DNA from: Enoplolaimus lenunculus
Lineage: Eukaryota; Nematoda; Enoplea; Enoplida; Thoracostomopsidae
NCBI GenBank assembly: GCA_030248215.1
Contig: JASANG010001409.1
Coordinates: forward strand, 248,001-312,000
Direction: 5' to 3'
DNA: 64,000 bases
Shown: positions 34,438 through 45,619 of the stretch, one piece after another
Layout of the letters: each line of letters opens with the position of its first letter
Numbering within the stretch: the first letter of the stretch is position 1
The notes under the pieces: model-generated
The model's input: the letters and a program-made list of their open reading frames with translations, nothing else
Told to the model about the DNA's origin: nothing
The model's database searches: none
Translations under genes and position numbers: made by a program

Positions 34438-34826
34438 CACAGGAGTCCGTATTCCTAGTAGAAGTCCGCAAGCGGATAGAGTCCTTGAACCGTAATTAAG
34501 AGTCGGTCGATAAATGTCGATTATTCCTCATTGTAGTGCATAAATGACTCCAGGACCAAATATAGTTAACTTCAAAGTTTTAAAGCATACTTAAGGTTTG
34601 AATACACATTTGTAAGTATAACCTTGCATTGTCGGTCAACCTATTGATACACGACAAATAAACGTTTAATTCAATGGATAATTGCAGTACCGGATATATA
34701 TCAGTAACGAAAGGTGGCGGAGTGCGGGTTAAATATAAAGACAGTCCGTAACGAAATAACTATGGGGGTACTTTCTGCAGAGGCCAAATAAATATCAGTC
34801 CACCCCTCTTATTCGGGTAAGTACAA
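34438..34826 (+). mobile_element. Element L, left end missing
   Basis: GGAGTCCGTATTCCTAGTAG through ACGACAAATAAACGTTTAAT to CCTCTTATTCGGGTAAGTAC. Confidence 0.7.
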
Positions 34827-34829
34827 TAT

Positions 34830-37800
34830 ATATATCGTGCGATCCCTCGAAAAATTTACTCTGTAAATCATACACATACTCTCACTTCGTAAATTCTCCA
34901 CCTCGTAAATCCACCGCAGCTGTTTGCATCCGCCACAACAGCTCCCCCTTTTGAATATCCCTGTTGCGCCACGGTTATACCTACCTCATACATGTAAAAT
35001 TTAAGTACAGGCGCGTTCACAGAAAGTTATATTGTCAGGAACACATTTCTTTTTACATAAGACCTGTAAGCTGTTTTTTAAGCAAACACTGCCGATCACC
35101 GGCACAACCTCAATGACTAAGGTGTAATGGTCTTTCTGAGTTTTGGACTTTGGTATTCATGAGGTTACGTAAATTGCGGACTGATTCCGGCCGGTCATGC
35201 TCGCAAATACCGAAAAGAATTGTTATTTTGTTGACATGTATGTTGCTATTTTTTAATATGTAGTATTTTTGTATTGCGCCATTTTTCCTTTTGGTATATA
35301 TTTTTTGTATTCCCTCTTTTGTTTTATCTCGCAGTATTCATTATTATGTCGTACTGTTATTCTGTCACCTTTTCTATGTTGTGTGATTTTTATCGCCTTC
35401 CTGAGCACATAGAGCCATACCCCATTACGCTTAGTTAAATTCTGCTGGATTGGCCCTCAACTGCCCCCCGGGCATCTGACCAGAAAATCGTGACTATTTC
35501 CTATTACACCGGGTTTGACCAGAAATTTTATTTTCATCTCCCTCGCTGTTTGACTAGGTAGTGAAGTATCACAGCAGGTTTCGACTAGACACAATGCACT
35601 GTATACTGAATGGAACTAGTGCAGGCTCGCGGAAGTACAGATAGACGCAAGCAATTAGATAGGTGGGTTACTTGTGCTGGTACAAGTGGGTGGACGGTGT
35701 TCCACCAACGGATTACTATTATGATGGGTGATAAGCTGTAGCAATCCAGGTGTTTAGAAGCCCAATTCAGCCCTGATTTCACTTAGGGTCATTTTATAGT
35801 AAAATGATTGCGTTGCGACCCCATATCGAAATCGGACTAGAGCCACCTATGTTGCACTTTGACTAATACCGGGCTGAGTTAGGTTAATGTGTAACCCTGA
35901 AAATTGAGAATTGTAACGATACTTGAGAGAGGTGAGGGTACACAGTAAAAATGGAGAAAACGAGGGTTGCAATGATCAGGTGGTTAGAGAGGGGAAACCG
36001 TGCCCATTTGGGAAGATTGACACATCCTAGTTCTCTTTAGTTCGCCATCAGCTCCGCAGATACCTATATTCTCTCGTCCATGTAACTCCCAAACACATTT
36101 TGTGCCGCATGCGACTTTATAACGCTATGAACAGGAAATGTGCTCTAGAATCAGAACCTACTTAAGGATGAACACAAAAAACTGAGACGCTGTGAGCGAG
36201 GACATAGCCGCAACGAGGGGACACCCAGCCCGAGGTGCTAGAATGAAGTGAGACCCATAGTTGGTCTCAAGGAAATATATCCCGGAGCAATTTGCCCTAC
36301 GACTTTTCTTTCAGTGTTACCATACAGGACGCTGTATCGCTTACGCTTCGTCATTCAGTTATCTTGGTAGATTGCGCGGTCGTAAGCCAAGTTTACACAG
36401 AGGGGGGGAGGAAGGCAAGGCAGGCCGGAACGTGTACACCGGGTGTGTGGAAATTTACAGTTAGGATGTGTACGACCCGGATTTTTAGCAGGCGAATACG
36501 GTTCTTGTCAGTATGAGGAATGCATCCGTTAGGTATACCCTTGCGTCCCTTGCTGAACTCCTTTTTGATAATTCAGATTCCGAAGTTTCTTATAGCAAGC
36601 GCGGATCCCTCTAGTAGAGCACTACGACGCCCGAGAGTTTTACAGCCTTCCTTAGAGCATGATTAATGGTTAAAATTTCTAACTTGTATTGCATTTCAAA
36701 TATTTGATGTTTTCAAAACTTCAGGGTGCAGTGACCCGTTAGGTTTTCAAAACACTTCAGGGCTGTCCCTTTGAATTTTGAATCGTGAAGGATAATAATT
36801 TGAGTCGGAGAGGCGTCCCGGGTTTTGACAAAAAGGGGGTTTTCGATCGGAGTAAAATGTAAAAAGAGAATCGCTTTGTAACAATGTAGTAGGATTTATA
36901 TTTAAGATGACCTCGGAACGCCTGGTGGTAGAAATTTGGGACCGGAGAAGAAGCGTAGGAATTTCTCTTAGGTTGAGTTGTGTCACACTGGCCTATGCTT
37001 ATAAGTTGTTTTAGGGCTATTGGTAAAGGTTTACCGCTGAGGTTGGTTTTGCGGTTTGGGATCGATGTTTTAAAGGTAGTGGCTGTTTACTATATCTAGC
37101 ATCCTATACTTAGGCAAAACAGCTCTAGGGCATAAAAACGCAAAAATGCGAATTTCGAGATAGGTTGTCAAAATTGACACCATTCGATTCAACTCGACGA
37201 GCTGAGCAATAAAAATACGTTGACTATGTGTCAGAAACAAATAATTCGGAAGTTATGCTCAGAGAAAGTTTGAATTTTTGTGTGTATAATTTTACGGATT
37301 TTGAGGCGAGAAACGCCAAAACACGAATTTTCAGATACCTCGCCGGGACCTGTGCCGTTAGATAGAGCTCATCGCACTGAGCAATAAAAATACCTTGACC
37401 ATGGTTCTGGAACCTTCTCTTCGAAAGTTATGGCCACCTAAAGTTTATGAAAAGTTAACTGTAAAATTTTACGGATCCCAGGGTGAAAAATGCAAAAACA
37501 CTAATTTAGGAATCTGGAATCGAAACCCATACCATTCGATGCAGCTCATCGAACTGAGCAATAAAACCACCCTGACTAGGGGTCTGCGACTTTTCGTTCA
37601 AAAGTTTTAGGTGTTTAACGTTTTCGAAATTTTACGTGTATATATAATTTTACTGATTCGGGATCGAAAAATGCCAAAACACGAATTTGGGGATCCGTAG
37701 TTGAGACCCCTGCCATTCGATAGAGCTAAGAAGTAAAACTGTGAAAACTCTGACTATGATCCTGTTCAATAAGTTTAAACGGACCTGTTCAATGCAAATA

Positions 37801-38570
37801 TGTTGACACAATTAAGCATCATTAGAATGTCAAATTTGGCCCTTGTACACTAATTTTCATAGGTTTCGGCTTAGCTTTCTGCAGCCTAAAAGCCAAAGCA
37901 TTTGCCTCAGTCTAAGGCTGATCCTAAACCGCAATCTTAAATACACCGATCCAAAATCTTGGAGATGAAAATTTGTGTTTTATGATGTTTCAAGATATAC
38001 ACGGCGTATATGTCCAGCCCAAGCAGTAATTCGACTCAATTACTAATTGGGCTAGCCCATGGCATTATTCTTTCGACGGGTACATGTGCACGCCTTGTGA
38101 CTGATTACTACTTTATGTCGTACTCAAATACGACTACCTAATGCAAATACTGTTTTCTGATTGGCTAATTAATCGGTACCTGTTGGCTACCAAACAGTTT
38201 GTTTTACAAAACAAGAGTGGAATCAAGCAGGATTACGACTATCAAGTAACCAATTAGCTAACACACAGCTTTGTCAGACATGATTCCGCCTTGGACTCGC
38301 CCAAGTCATAATTTCGTTTTGGTGGACTAGCCAAATTCAGGAATGGGCTGAATCACGACTTGGGCTGCGACATATAAACAACATATGTTACGGACCCGTA
38401 GTCAGAAGGGGGCATGGAGATCAGCCCCCCTTCAAAAATGTTGGGCCCCCTTTGAAAACTTTTAATCTTACCTGGAAGTCATTTGTTCCTCCTGAAAATT
38501 TTTTGCCCCTCCTAGCAATGTAAGCTGACTACGAGCCTGATGCATTATTTGTATAATTTTTCGAAAATAT
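34830..38570. other. Intergenic region between the two GCNT-like genes
   Basis: No gene supported. Apart from the degenerate tandem repeat (37125-37760) and a C-run repeat near 38400-38520, the sequence looks single-copy within this window, and its short open frames lack start, splice or family support. Confidence 0.6.
37125..37760. repeat. Degenerate tandem repeat, about 170-190-bp unit
   Basis: Four units share GAAAAATGCCAAAACACGAA, CCATTCGATAGAGCTCATCG, AACTGAGCAATAAAAATACC and TGTATAATTTTACGGATT. The units differ considerably, so the array is old. No gene is seen here. Confidence 0.75.
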
Positions 38571-38574
38571 TTAT

Positions 38575-41500
38575 TCAGTAACAGTCGTAAAGCGTACGAT
38601 TCCGCTTAATTTGATAGTGAATTGGTAAAAGCTTGTAGTAAATGCGGTAAATTGTTGAATTACGGACTCCGTTAAGTGTTTTCCATGTACCATTGTACAA
38701 TAATTCTGACATACAACGCAAAGTCGCAGGCTGAGTATGGCTAGAAAATTTGGTTGCTCCGAGTTCATGAGCAGCTCGGAGCATTGGAAGATCACGTACA
38801 CCGTAGTAACACGATTTACCCGAGTGAATATGACTTGCACATTTTGCTGTTCGCTTTTTCGGCTGACTTATCAACCGTGAGATGGTTTGTTTTGACTTAT
38901 TAATCGCTTTTAAGTACCAGTAACAGATTCCTGAAAGTTAAGTTCGCCAATGTTTAGTTTAAGGAGCGTCCAGGTTTCTGGTGGGTGTATAAAAGAGTAG
39001 GTTTAGATTCTACGTTACATTTTTGCTAAGGCTTACGCTTAGGTTTAAGCGTAGGAACACAATTTTTTAACGCTTAGGCTTAGGAATACGCTTAATCTAC
39101 TGTTACGCCCTAAAAGTAACATTGGCCATTAAATTAATAAAAATTATATTTAAATGAGCTTTAATTTCAAATTATACTACAGTACCAATCACCAGTAAAC
39201 AGTTTATCTTGCTATAAATTTCATCCCTAAACTTTTAAGTCAACCATTCTTTCCTTCCAAAGATACAAAAACAATTTTATAAGCTTTAGAAACACTTTGA
39301 TGGACATAAGGGTTACGGTATACTTGTCGTACGACATCGTCCGTCACCATACGGTATCGTACGTGAGTAATTTGCGTACGATATACCGTATCGTAACGCC
39401 CGGTGATCGACGTCGCCGTACGGCATTAAAATAATTAAAAAGTATACCGTAACCCTAAAAGGTAAGCTCGCTATCACTAACTCAGTAAAAATTACTCGCA
39501 CGTCCAAAACCTAAAATTCTCGCTAATCCCAGTCCCGTTGAAATTAAAAAAGCCTTTAACCTGGAAAATATCCGGGTGCTCCAAGATGAACATTATGAAT
39601 AAGCGTTGACCAGTACGACTCTTCATACGCTCGAGTTCCGTTGAGAAATCGTAAAATATCAATCGCTTTTGAATCGTAGAGGCCAAATTCAACCAGCTCA
39701 CGACTCAACGTTACAAATACGCTGTCTGTGCTGTACATCGAAATATTGTGAGGCGGAATGACCCTGTAGCTCGAATTGCTCGTCTTGCTGCTGAAATTTA
39801 ATCAAACTTCGAAAGTGAATATTTTAGTCGTTTTTGCGGCTTACAGGAGTCACACGACCAAGTTGTTTTTGCGGCTTACAAGAGTCAAATGACCAAGTCG
39901 TTTTTGCGGCTTACAGGAGTCACATGACCAAGTCGTGTTTGCGGCTTACAGGAGTCACATGACCAAATCGTTTTTGCGGCTCACAGGAGTCACATGACCA
40001 AGTCGTTTTTGCTGCTTACAGGAGTCACATGACCAACATTACGGATACACCGTTGTCAATTGTTCTTAAATGCGTGTAGTACCTGTCTCTTGTTCGCGAT
40101 AGATTTTCATATTGACGTAAAGTGCGAATTTCAAAATTAGTGCAGAAGTAGGACAAACCAATTGCGACAAATGTGGCTGTATTTCAAAGCACACTATTCA
40201 TTGGTTCGAAAGTTATAAGACCTATCACCAACTGCTGATACGTTCTACATGCATACTGAGCGGTATCACAACAATTCGTCGCCCGACAACTTGTAATCCA
40301 AAATTTTTTCGACTCGATCCAAAGTGTGTGCGTCAGGTGTTTAATGAAAATTAAGCCAGATATAGAAGAAATACAATTAAATTGACGTTGAATAAACTTA
40401 CCTTTTTGGGGTCCAAACATAGTTGTATGCGTTTGCGTTGTACAATCCACAATCATTCGATCCTCTCATAATCGTAAAGATGCCGACCATTTCATAATTT
40501 GTTCGTAGCGGAAAATCTTGACCAGTATACAACTGAACATACCGCCACGGAACCTTTGGGGTCAAATCAGTCAACTGTTTCAAACATTGCAATGTTGCAT
40601 CCAGAGTCCCAGTTGATCCTGAAAATTGAAAACATTAAAATTATAGTCTTTGCGGCCAATGTTACTTTATGGGACGTAACAGTACATTAAGCGTATTCCT
40701 AAGCGTAAGCCTAAGCCTATGCGTTGCAAAAAATGTGTTCCTAAGTCTCAGCCTAAGCCTAAGCCTAAGGAAAAAATATAATCTACAATCTAAACCTACT
40801 CTTTTATGGACCCACCAGAAACCTGGACGCCTCTTAAAGTTACATGGGCCGTCCTTGCTAATTATTAGAGTATTCCCGCAAAGACTAATCTTAAGCCTAA
40901 GCATCATGTTGTTTTACAGCTTGTAATTACATACGGTAAGCTTCAAATAAAAACTGCGGCCAATGCTACTTTTACAGGCGTAACGGTAGATTACGCGTAT
41001 TTCTAGGCCTAAGCCTAAACGTTACAGAAGTGTGTACTTAAGCCTAAGCCTAAGCCTAAGCCTAAGCAAGAAATGTAATCTAAAATCTAAACCTACTGTT
41101 TTACAGACCCACCATAAATCTGGACGATCCTAAAAGTAACATAGGCCAAAATTGCAAATTCAAAAACTATATCACCATGAACGTTACAAAATTGTTCGTT
41201 TATGCCATGGTCTTTGATTGGTAACAATTTGTCGCTCCACAACTTGCAGCCTGGACAGTATCCTGAGCCTAACGTTTAAAGTATAATCCTAAGCCTCAGC
41301 GAAAACCATTATGATAATCGAAAATTTATCGAATCAACGAGATTTTGTGGTACAAATTGTTGGTTGATATGTTGTCACACGACGAATTCGAATCAGCAAT
41401 AACCAAAAATATTTGATAAACAATACAAATTTTTGGTAATCAATAGCGTCAAACAGTTCCGATTTAACATCTTTGCACTGTAAATTCCAGTGAGTTGATT

Positions 41501-44500
41501 TTATCAATAAGTTGAATGACCTCAGAAGGCTGAGCTCAGACTTAGGTCTTTCAGAACTCAAAATTCTGATTTGACTTAAAACTCATTTTGAGAGTAAATT
41601 AATCAACTCACCCGGAATTAAAACAGCTCAAAGCGAATTAATATGTACCGCAGCTAATTCAGAATTGACCAAAAATTACTAATTCTTTCTAAGTTGATTA
41701 ATCAACTCACTGGAATTTACAGTGTGAGTTGAAAATTCAAACTCGAGACATCGTGATTTCTGCCCGGCATGGGGCGACCTACGAACGTGCTCCACGGACC
41801 GCTTAGAGGAACAAGGCCTGCCACGCCTGTCCTACGAGACCTTAGGTCTCAGATTGATCTCTACCTTACCCCAGCGGACATGAAATGACTTCTGGGCGAA
41901 TGTAATGTTGCTTGGCGTTAAACACTGGACTGCTTGCGTTAACGCAACGCGAAATGCAATTGTCGTTGTTTCATTAAAATGAATGCAATACACGTTTTGA
42001 GGCCAATATAACGTTTGCAATAATCGCAATATTTGATCTGCGTTATGCCATACCAAAATCACATATGCAAGCGAAAAACTAGCTTCCGAATTCGTCCGAG
42101 GTTGTGATGGAAAATAGTATGCTGTCCTGCAAACAAGCAACCTTATGTTTACCCTTTCTCACATAAATATTTTCTATTTCATCTGAGAACTAATTTAAAG
42201 CCAAGATTTGAACACACAAGTGAAAAGCGTAACGCTTGTAAATAAAACAGTTGACCTGTGTTTTTGTACCGAAATCACGTACTGTAGTGACCTGTATAAG
42301 AGGTTGAGGATGATATTTGTTTGGCCTTTCAAGAGAATGCACCCCGCTGTTATTCGGCTACGGAGTGTTACTTAGCGTTAACCCACACTCCGCTACCCTT
42401 TGTTAGTGATATATCTGGTATTGCAACTATCCGTTGAATATAACGTTTATTTATCTTGTATCAAAAGCTTGAGCGATAATGCAAGGTTATACTTTGGAAT
42501 ATACTTTCAAGATTAAGTACGCTTTAAAGTTTTGAACTCAACTGTATTTGGTCCTGGAGTCATTTATGTGATAAATAACATTGATGGACTCTAAGTGTTA
42601 GGGACTCGATCCGCCCACTGATGGTTATTAGGATACGGCGGACTGCTATTGATTGGGACTCAAAATGGGGACTACCTTTTGTTACCCGCCCACCCCTTAT
42701 TCAGGTCATTACAGTAGGCAACTAAAAATGGGTTGGAAATTCGAACGGGGTTGTGATAGAAAATAGTAAACCATTATGAACACGGAAAACCTTATTTTAT
42801 AATTAGCGGTGCCAACAGAAACCAAAATTCGATACAAGCATTCAACACCTGTAAGCATGTCGCTATACGGGTCGTTGGGTGCCGTTCATCGCCGTCCGTC
42901 ACCATGCGGCACCGGACGGCACGCTACGTAAATTGCCGTACGGGCCAAGACCCCAAACGAAACGTCGTTGCGTTCATGTTTTAATCAAATGTGGTATTTT
43001 GCTTTATATCCCTCCAAGCCGGTGGTTCCACTGTTCTCTCAAACATTGGCCCATTTTGGAAATACAAATTAGATGTTCTCTTGACCTACCTTTAGCTGCA
43101 AGCACTAGCGGATCCAGACGGGGGGGCGGGGGTTGTCGTACTCCCCCCTGTCAGAATTTTATTTGTGATAAAACGGTAAGCTGACTACCTTACACAAGTT
43201 ACCCCCTCCGAAAATTTATTGTAAACAATTCAAATTTATAATTAGTCTCCTTGGAAAATGCTTGGACAAAACATGATAAACGTTACAATGTTACCCCCAA
43301 AGAAATTTTTAGTGATAATATGATAAGCCTTACAATTTTTGCGTTTCATACCACTTGCCAGCCCGCCCCCCCTTCGCGTCAGCAACTACAGGAACCGCCT
43401 CTGGCTCAAGTTGTCGCAGCGAAATGTTGTGGTCTTTTGGTTTATTCGCCCAAGCCGGTGTTCGCCAAAAAGTGGTCCGGTTTTGAAAAAATTACATATT
43501 TGATATCCTCACGATCTACTCTCATAACGTCGCGTCGAAATTTGAAGTTTTGCAAAATTCTATTTGTTGAGAAGGTCGCGAGAACCTCAAATATGCATAA
43601 CAATTCAAAATGGAATCTTTTTAGCTCGAACACTGACTTTGGGAATAACAGTAATGACCGACACGTTGCGAACGTCAGCATAAACCGATAATTGGTACAC
43701 TTCAAAAAACAGCGAGTCAAATTGGCTGTCTCCGAAATAGGCTTTTCTTGGCTACACAAACTGAGTCAAAATTCGACTCCGTCTGAATCAAAGTCGACTC
43801 AATTCGACTCTGGCGGAGTCGAATTTTGACTAAGTTTGTGTAGTCAGGAAACGCCTATTTCGGAGAGATTCAATTTGACTCATCATTTTTTGCAGTGTTT
43901 TAGATGCTACACACATTTGAGAGTACGAGCCACGGTTCGGCTGACCACTAACCGGAATTTCTGACAATCTTTAGTCAACTCGACGATCTGTTCATCGGTA
44001 CGCAAATCAGGTGGTTGCCATATTTCTGCGTATCGTAGCAGGTTTTGACTGTGGACCCCATCGAAAAGTGCTTGACATTTTGGAAACGGAATACCGTACG
44101 GCAGGGACGTATTGAGATGTGAATATTCGTTGAAATGAGTTTCGTTAAATGCTGATTTTTGCCTGAAAATATGGATTATTAAATTCGAAAATGATGATTA
44201 CCAGACTTTGTTTGAAAATTGGAACATTTTAGTATGTGAGATATGCTTTGTTCGTTATGTGCACATGCACTATAGTACAGTGAACTGAGTCAATTACATG
44301 GGTCGAAAATGCAAAGTTTCTGAAACCCTATTCACACGTGAAAGTTATTGCTGCAAGAACTTGCAGCTGCAACTTGCACTTACAAGTATTGTCTAAAATG
44401 ACGTTGGAAAAACTTGCAGCTGCAAATAATTCATTAAAAATCAGGTAGGCATTTTAGTTCACATGTGTGAATAACCATGCAAGTTCAATGATTGACTGCG

Positions 44501-44688
44501 GAAAAATCGTTGCATACGCCGCTGGTAGAGAGCTGTCTCTAGATCCGTTTCAACAACCCTTATAGGACAGTGTGCCCCTGAACTACTTACTTTGATTTCT
44601 GCCGAGGAATACATTTAATCACAGCGTAAATCGCAATCACAGCAACAATACAACGATAGCGTTGACTTTTAGTCGTATATAAACGCAT
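38575..44688 (-). CDS. Core-2/I-branching beta-1,6-N-acetylglucosaminyltransferase-like protein (GCNT family), gene 2
   Basis: Tandem paralogue of the gene at 22553-29653, in the same orientation. Six exons: 44688-44591, 44162-43953, 42126-41870, 40618-40402, 39790-39561, 38930-38575, giving 1368 nt or 455 residues, close to the size of animal GCNT proteins. Exon 1 encodes MRLYTTKSQRYR and then a hydrophobic anchor (CIVAVIAIYAVI), typical of a type II Golgi protein. Landmarks: LPYGIPFPKCQALFDG, FSLAYVILVW, LYWPQNVYCIHF, YTGQDFPLRTN, YEESYWSTLIHNVH, CYYGVRDLPML. Intron phases 2,2,1,2,1 match gene 1, so the pair arose by duplication of the whole gene. An AATAAA overlaps the stop codon on the minus strand. 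A tgttcag about 35 bases before the ATG could be a trans-splice acceptor (weak inference). A 35-bp minisatellite and several transposons lie in the introns. Confidence 0.9.
38945..39127. mobile_element. Tel-MITE subfamily B in last intron of GCNT gene 2
   Basis: CGCCAATGTTTAGTTTAAGG begins the element and CCTAAAAGTAACATTGGCC ends it. TTAGGC and ACGCTTAGG units lie between. Flanks gttaagtt and attaaatt match at 6 of 8 bases. It starts 15 bp from the exon acceptor. Confidence 0.82.
39300..39425. repeat. CGTACGG-rich palindromic repeat
   Basis: Dense overlapping inverted words (CGTACGATA, TACCGTATCGTACG, CCGTCCGTCACCATACGG). Related blocks are at 42870-42960 and 50165-50310. In the last intron of GCNT gene 2. 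Confidence 0.6.
39812..40035. repeat. 35-bp minisatellite in intron of GCNT gene 2
   Basis: Six copies of GTCGTTTTTGCGGCTTACAG followed by GAGTCACATGACCAA. Differences between units are single bases. It lies about 22 bp beyond exon 4. Confidence 0.88.
40654..40850. mobile_element. Tel-MITE subfamily B with 8-bp target duplication
   Basis: GGCCAATGTTACTTTATGGG to CTTAAAGTTACATGGGCC. Flanks gtctttgc and gtccttgc differ by one base. In intron 3 of GCNT gene 2, 36 bp from an exon. Confidence 0.88.
40958..41147. mobile_element. Tel-MITE subfamily B with 8-bp target duplication
   Basis: GGCCAATGCTACTTTTACAG to CCTAAAAGTAACATAGGCC. Flanks aaaactgc and aaaattgc differ by one base. It lies only about 100 bp from another B copy. 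Confidence 0.88.
41476..41724. mobile_element. Foldback element E in GCNT gene 2
   Basis: CACTGTAAATTCCAGTGAGT to ACTCACTGGAATTTACAGTG, flanked by TG on both sides. The TG duplication excludes a strict TA target. Confidence 0.85.
42282..42714 (-). mobile_element. Element L, reversed, with TA target duplication
   Basis: CTGTAGTGACCTGTATAAGA to CCTTATTCAGGTCATTACAG, with TA on both flanks. The interior is the reverse complement of the copy at 11120. In intron 2 of GCNT gene 2. Confidence 0.78.
43698..43897. mobile_element. Foldback element D in intron of GCNT gene 2
   Basis: CACTTCAAAAAACAGCGAGT to CATCATTTTTTGCAGTG. The arms carry CTGTCTCCGAAATAGGCTTT and its complement. It lies close to exon 2 of the gene. 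Confidence 0.8.
44330..44505. mobile_element. Palindromic element J, partial
   Basis: CCCTATTCACACGTGAAAGT, GAACTTGCAGCTGCAACTTG and AGTTCACATGTGTGAATAAC match the copy at 9380. In intron 1 of GCNT gene 2. Confidence 0.6.
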
Positions 44689-45109
44689 TTACAAACTCTA
44701 CGTATCATTAGCCAGTTTAAAACTGAACACATATAAACTCTAAAACGTAAATCGAGTCTAAATTTTGCCAGCAAAAACAGTAAACGTAGCACATACAAGC
44801 GGAAATAGGGCTATATACAGCCTAGTGACTTTAAGACAGATGATGATAATAATTTTCACCGACGTTCGAATAACCACGCTTGTTGTTAGCAGCAGAAAAA
44901 TGCTTCAGTACCCGCCTAAGTTTGGTAGAAAATAACTGTTACGCGAAAGTTGAGCACTTGTGAAACCAAAATTCTGGTTATACTCTTGGATGTAGGTCTC
45001 AGTTTGTAGCTTTACCTGTTTTGATAGCTTAAATTGACATACACAAACACTGCTAACATTGATTTTTATTGCGATCGAACGACAAGCGAAAATATAACGA
45101 AAAAACAGC

Positions 45110-45385
45110 ATATTTTCATTTCTGAAAACTGGATCCAGTGGCTTGTATATTTGTCCCAATGTAAGCCTGTAGTAGTCTCATGGATTTTAGAAGCTATTGA
45201 CAGCGATTGTTTTTCAACTCTGCAAACTTAATTGTTCTTCGTTGATCTCGATGTTATAGAGCGGTAAAACATTTACTTGGGACCCTTGGATCTGTTTCTG
45301 GGGTGAGCAGCTATCCTAACGCCGGTCTCCTCAACGAGTGATAGGTGTTTCACGGTTGAGTTCATTTTAAAGTGCGTAAGGCCCA
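45110..45385 (+). repeat. H-repeat portion, inverted relative to 50593-50830
   Basis: AATGTAAGCCTGTAGTAGTC, GGGACCCTTGGATCTGTTTC and AACGCCGGTCTCCTCAACGA all recur in reverse complement at 50593-50830. The copies are nearly identical, so this duplication is young. It joins a B-type Tel-MITE at the same base in both places. Confidence 0.85.
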
Positions 45386-45615
45386 TGTTACTTTAAGGGG
45401 CGACCAGGTTTCTGGTGGGTCTGTAAAAGAGTAGGCTTAAGATTCTAGATTACATTTTGTTTGTGTAGGATTAGGCTTACGCTTAGGAATACACTTTTGC
45501 AACGCTTACGCTTAGGCTTAGGTTGAGATTTAGGCTTAGGCTTAGGTTTAGACTTAGGCTTAGGCTTATGAATACGCTTTAATCAAGCGCTACGCCCCTA
45601 AAAGTAACATTAGCC
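45380..45615. mobile_element. Tel-MITE subfamily B within an inverted duplication
   Basis: GGCCCATGTTACTTTAAGGG with CCAGGTTTCTGGTGGGTCTG, then TTAGGC tracts and CCTAAAAGTAACATTAGCC. Its left junction (gtgcgtaag) equals the junction of the copy ending at 50592, read in the opposite orientation. Confidence 0.82.
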
Positions 45616-45619
45616 CAAT

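Noticed and set aside
41832-41869. Longer end for exon 3 of GCNT gene 2 (WGKVEI...)
   Set aside because: Both paralogues have TGGG|GTAAG at this point and the next exon begins with the matching phase.
43251-43691. 146-codon plus-strand frame and its 105-codon minus-strand counterpart
   Set aside because: Within intron 2 of GCNT gene 2, includes C-run repeat sequence, and neither strand shows family features.
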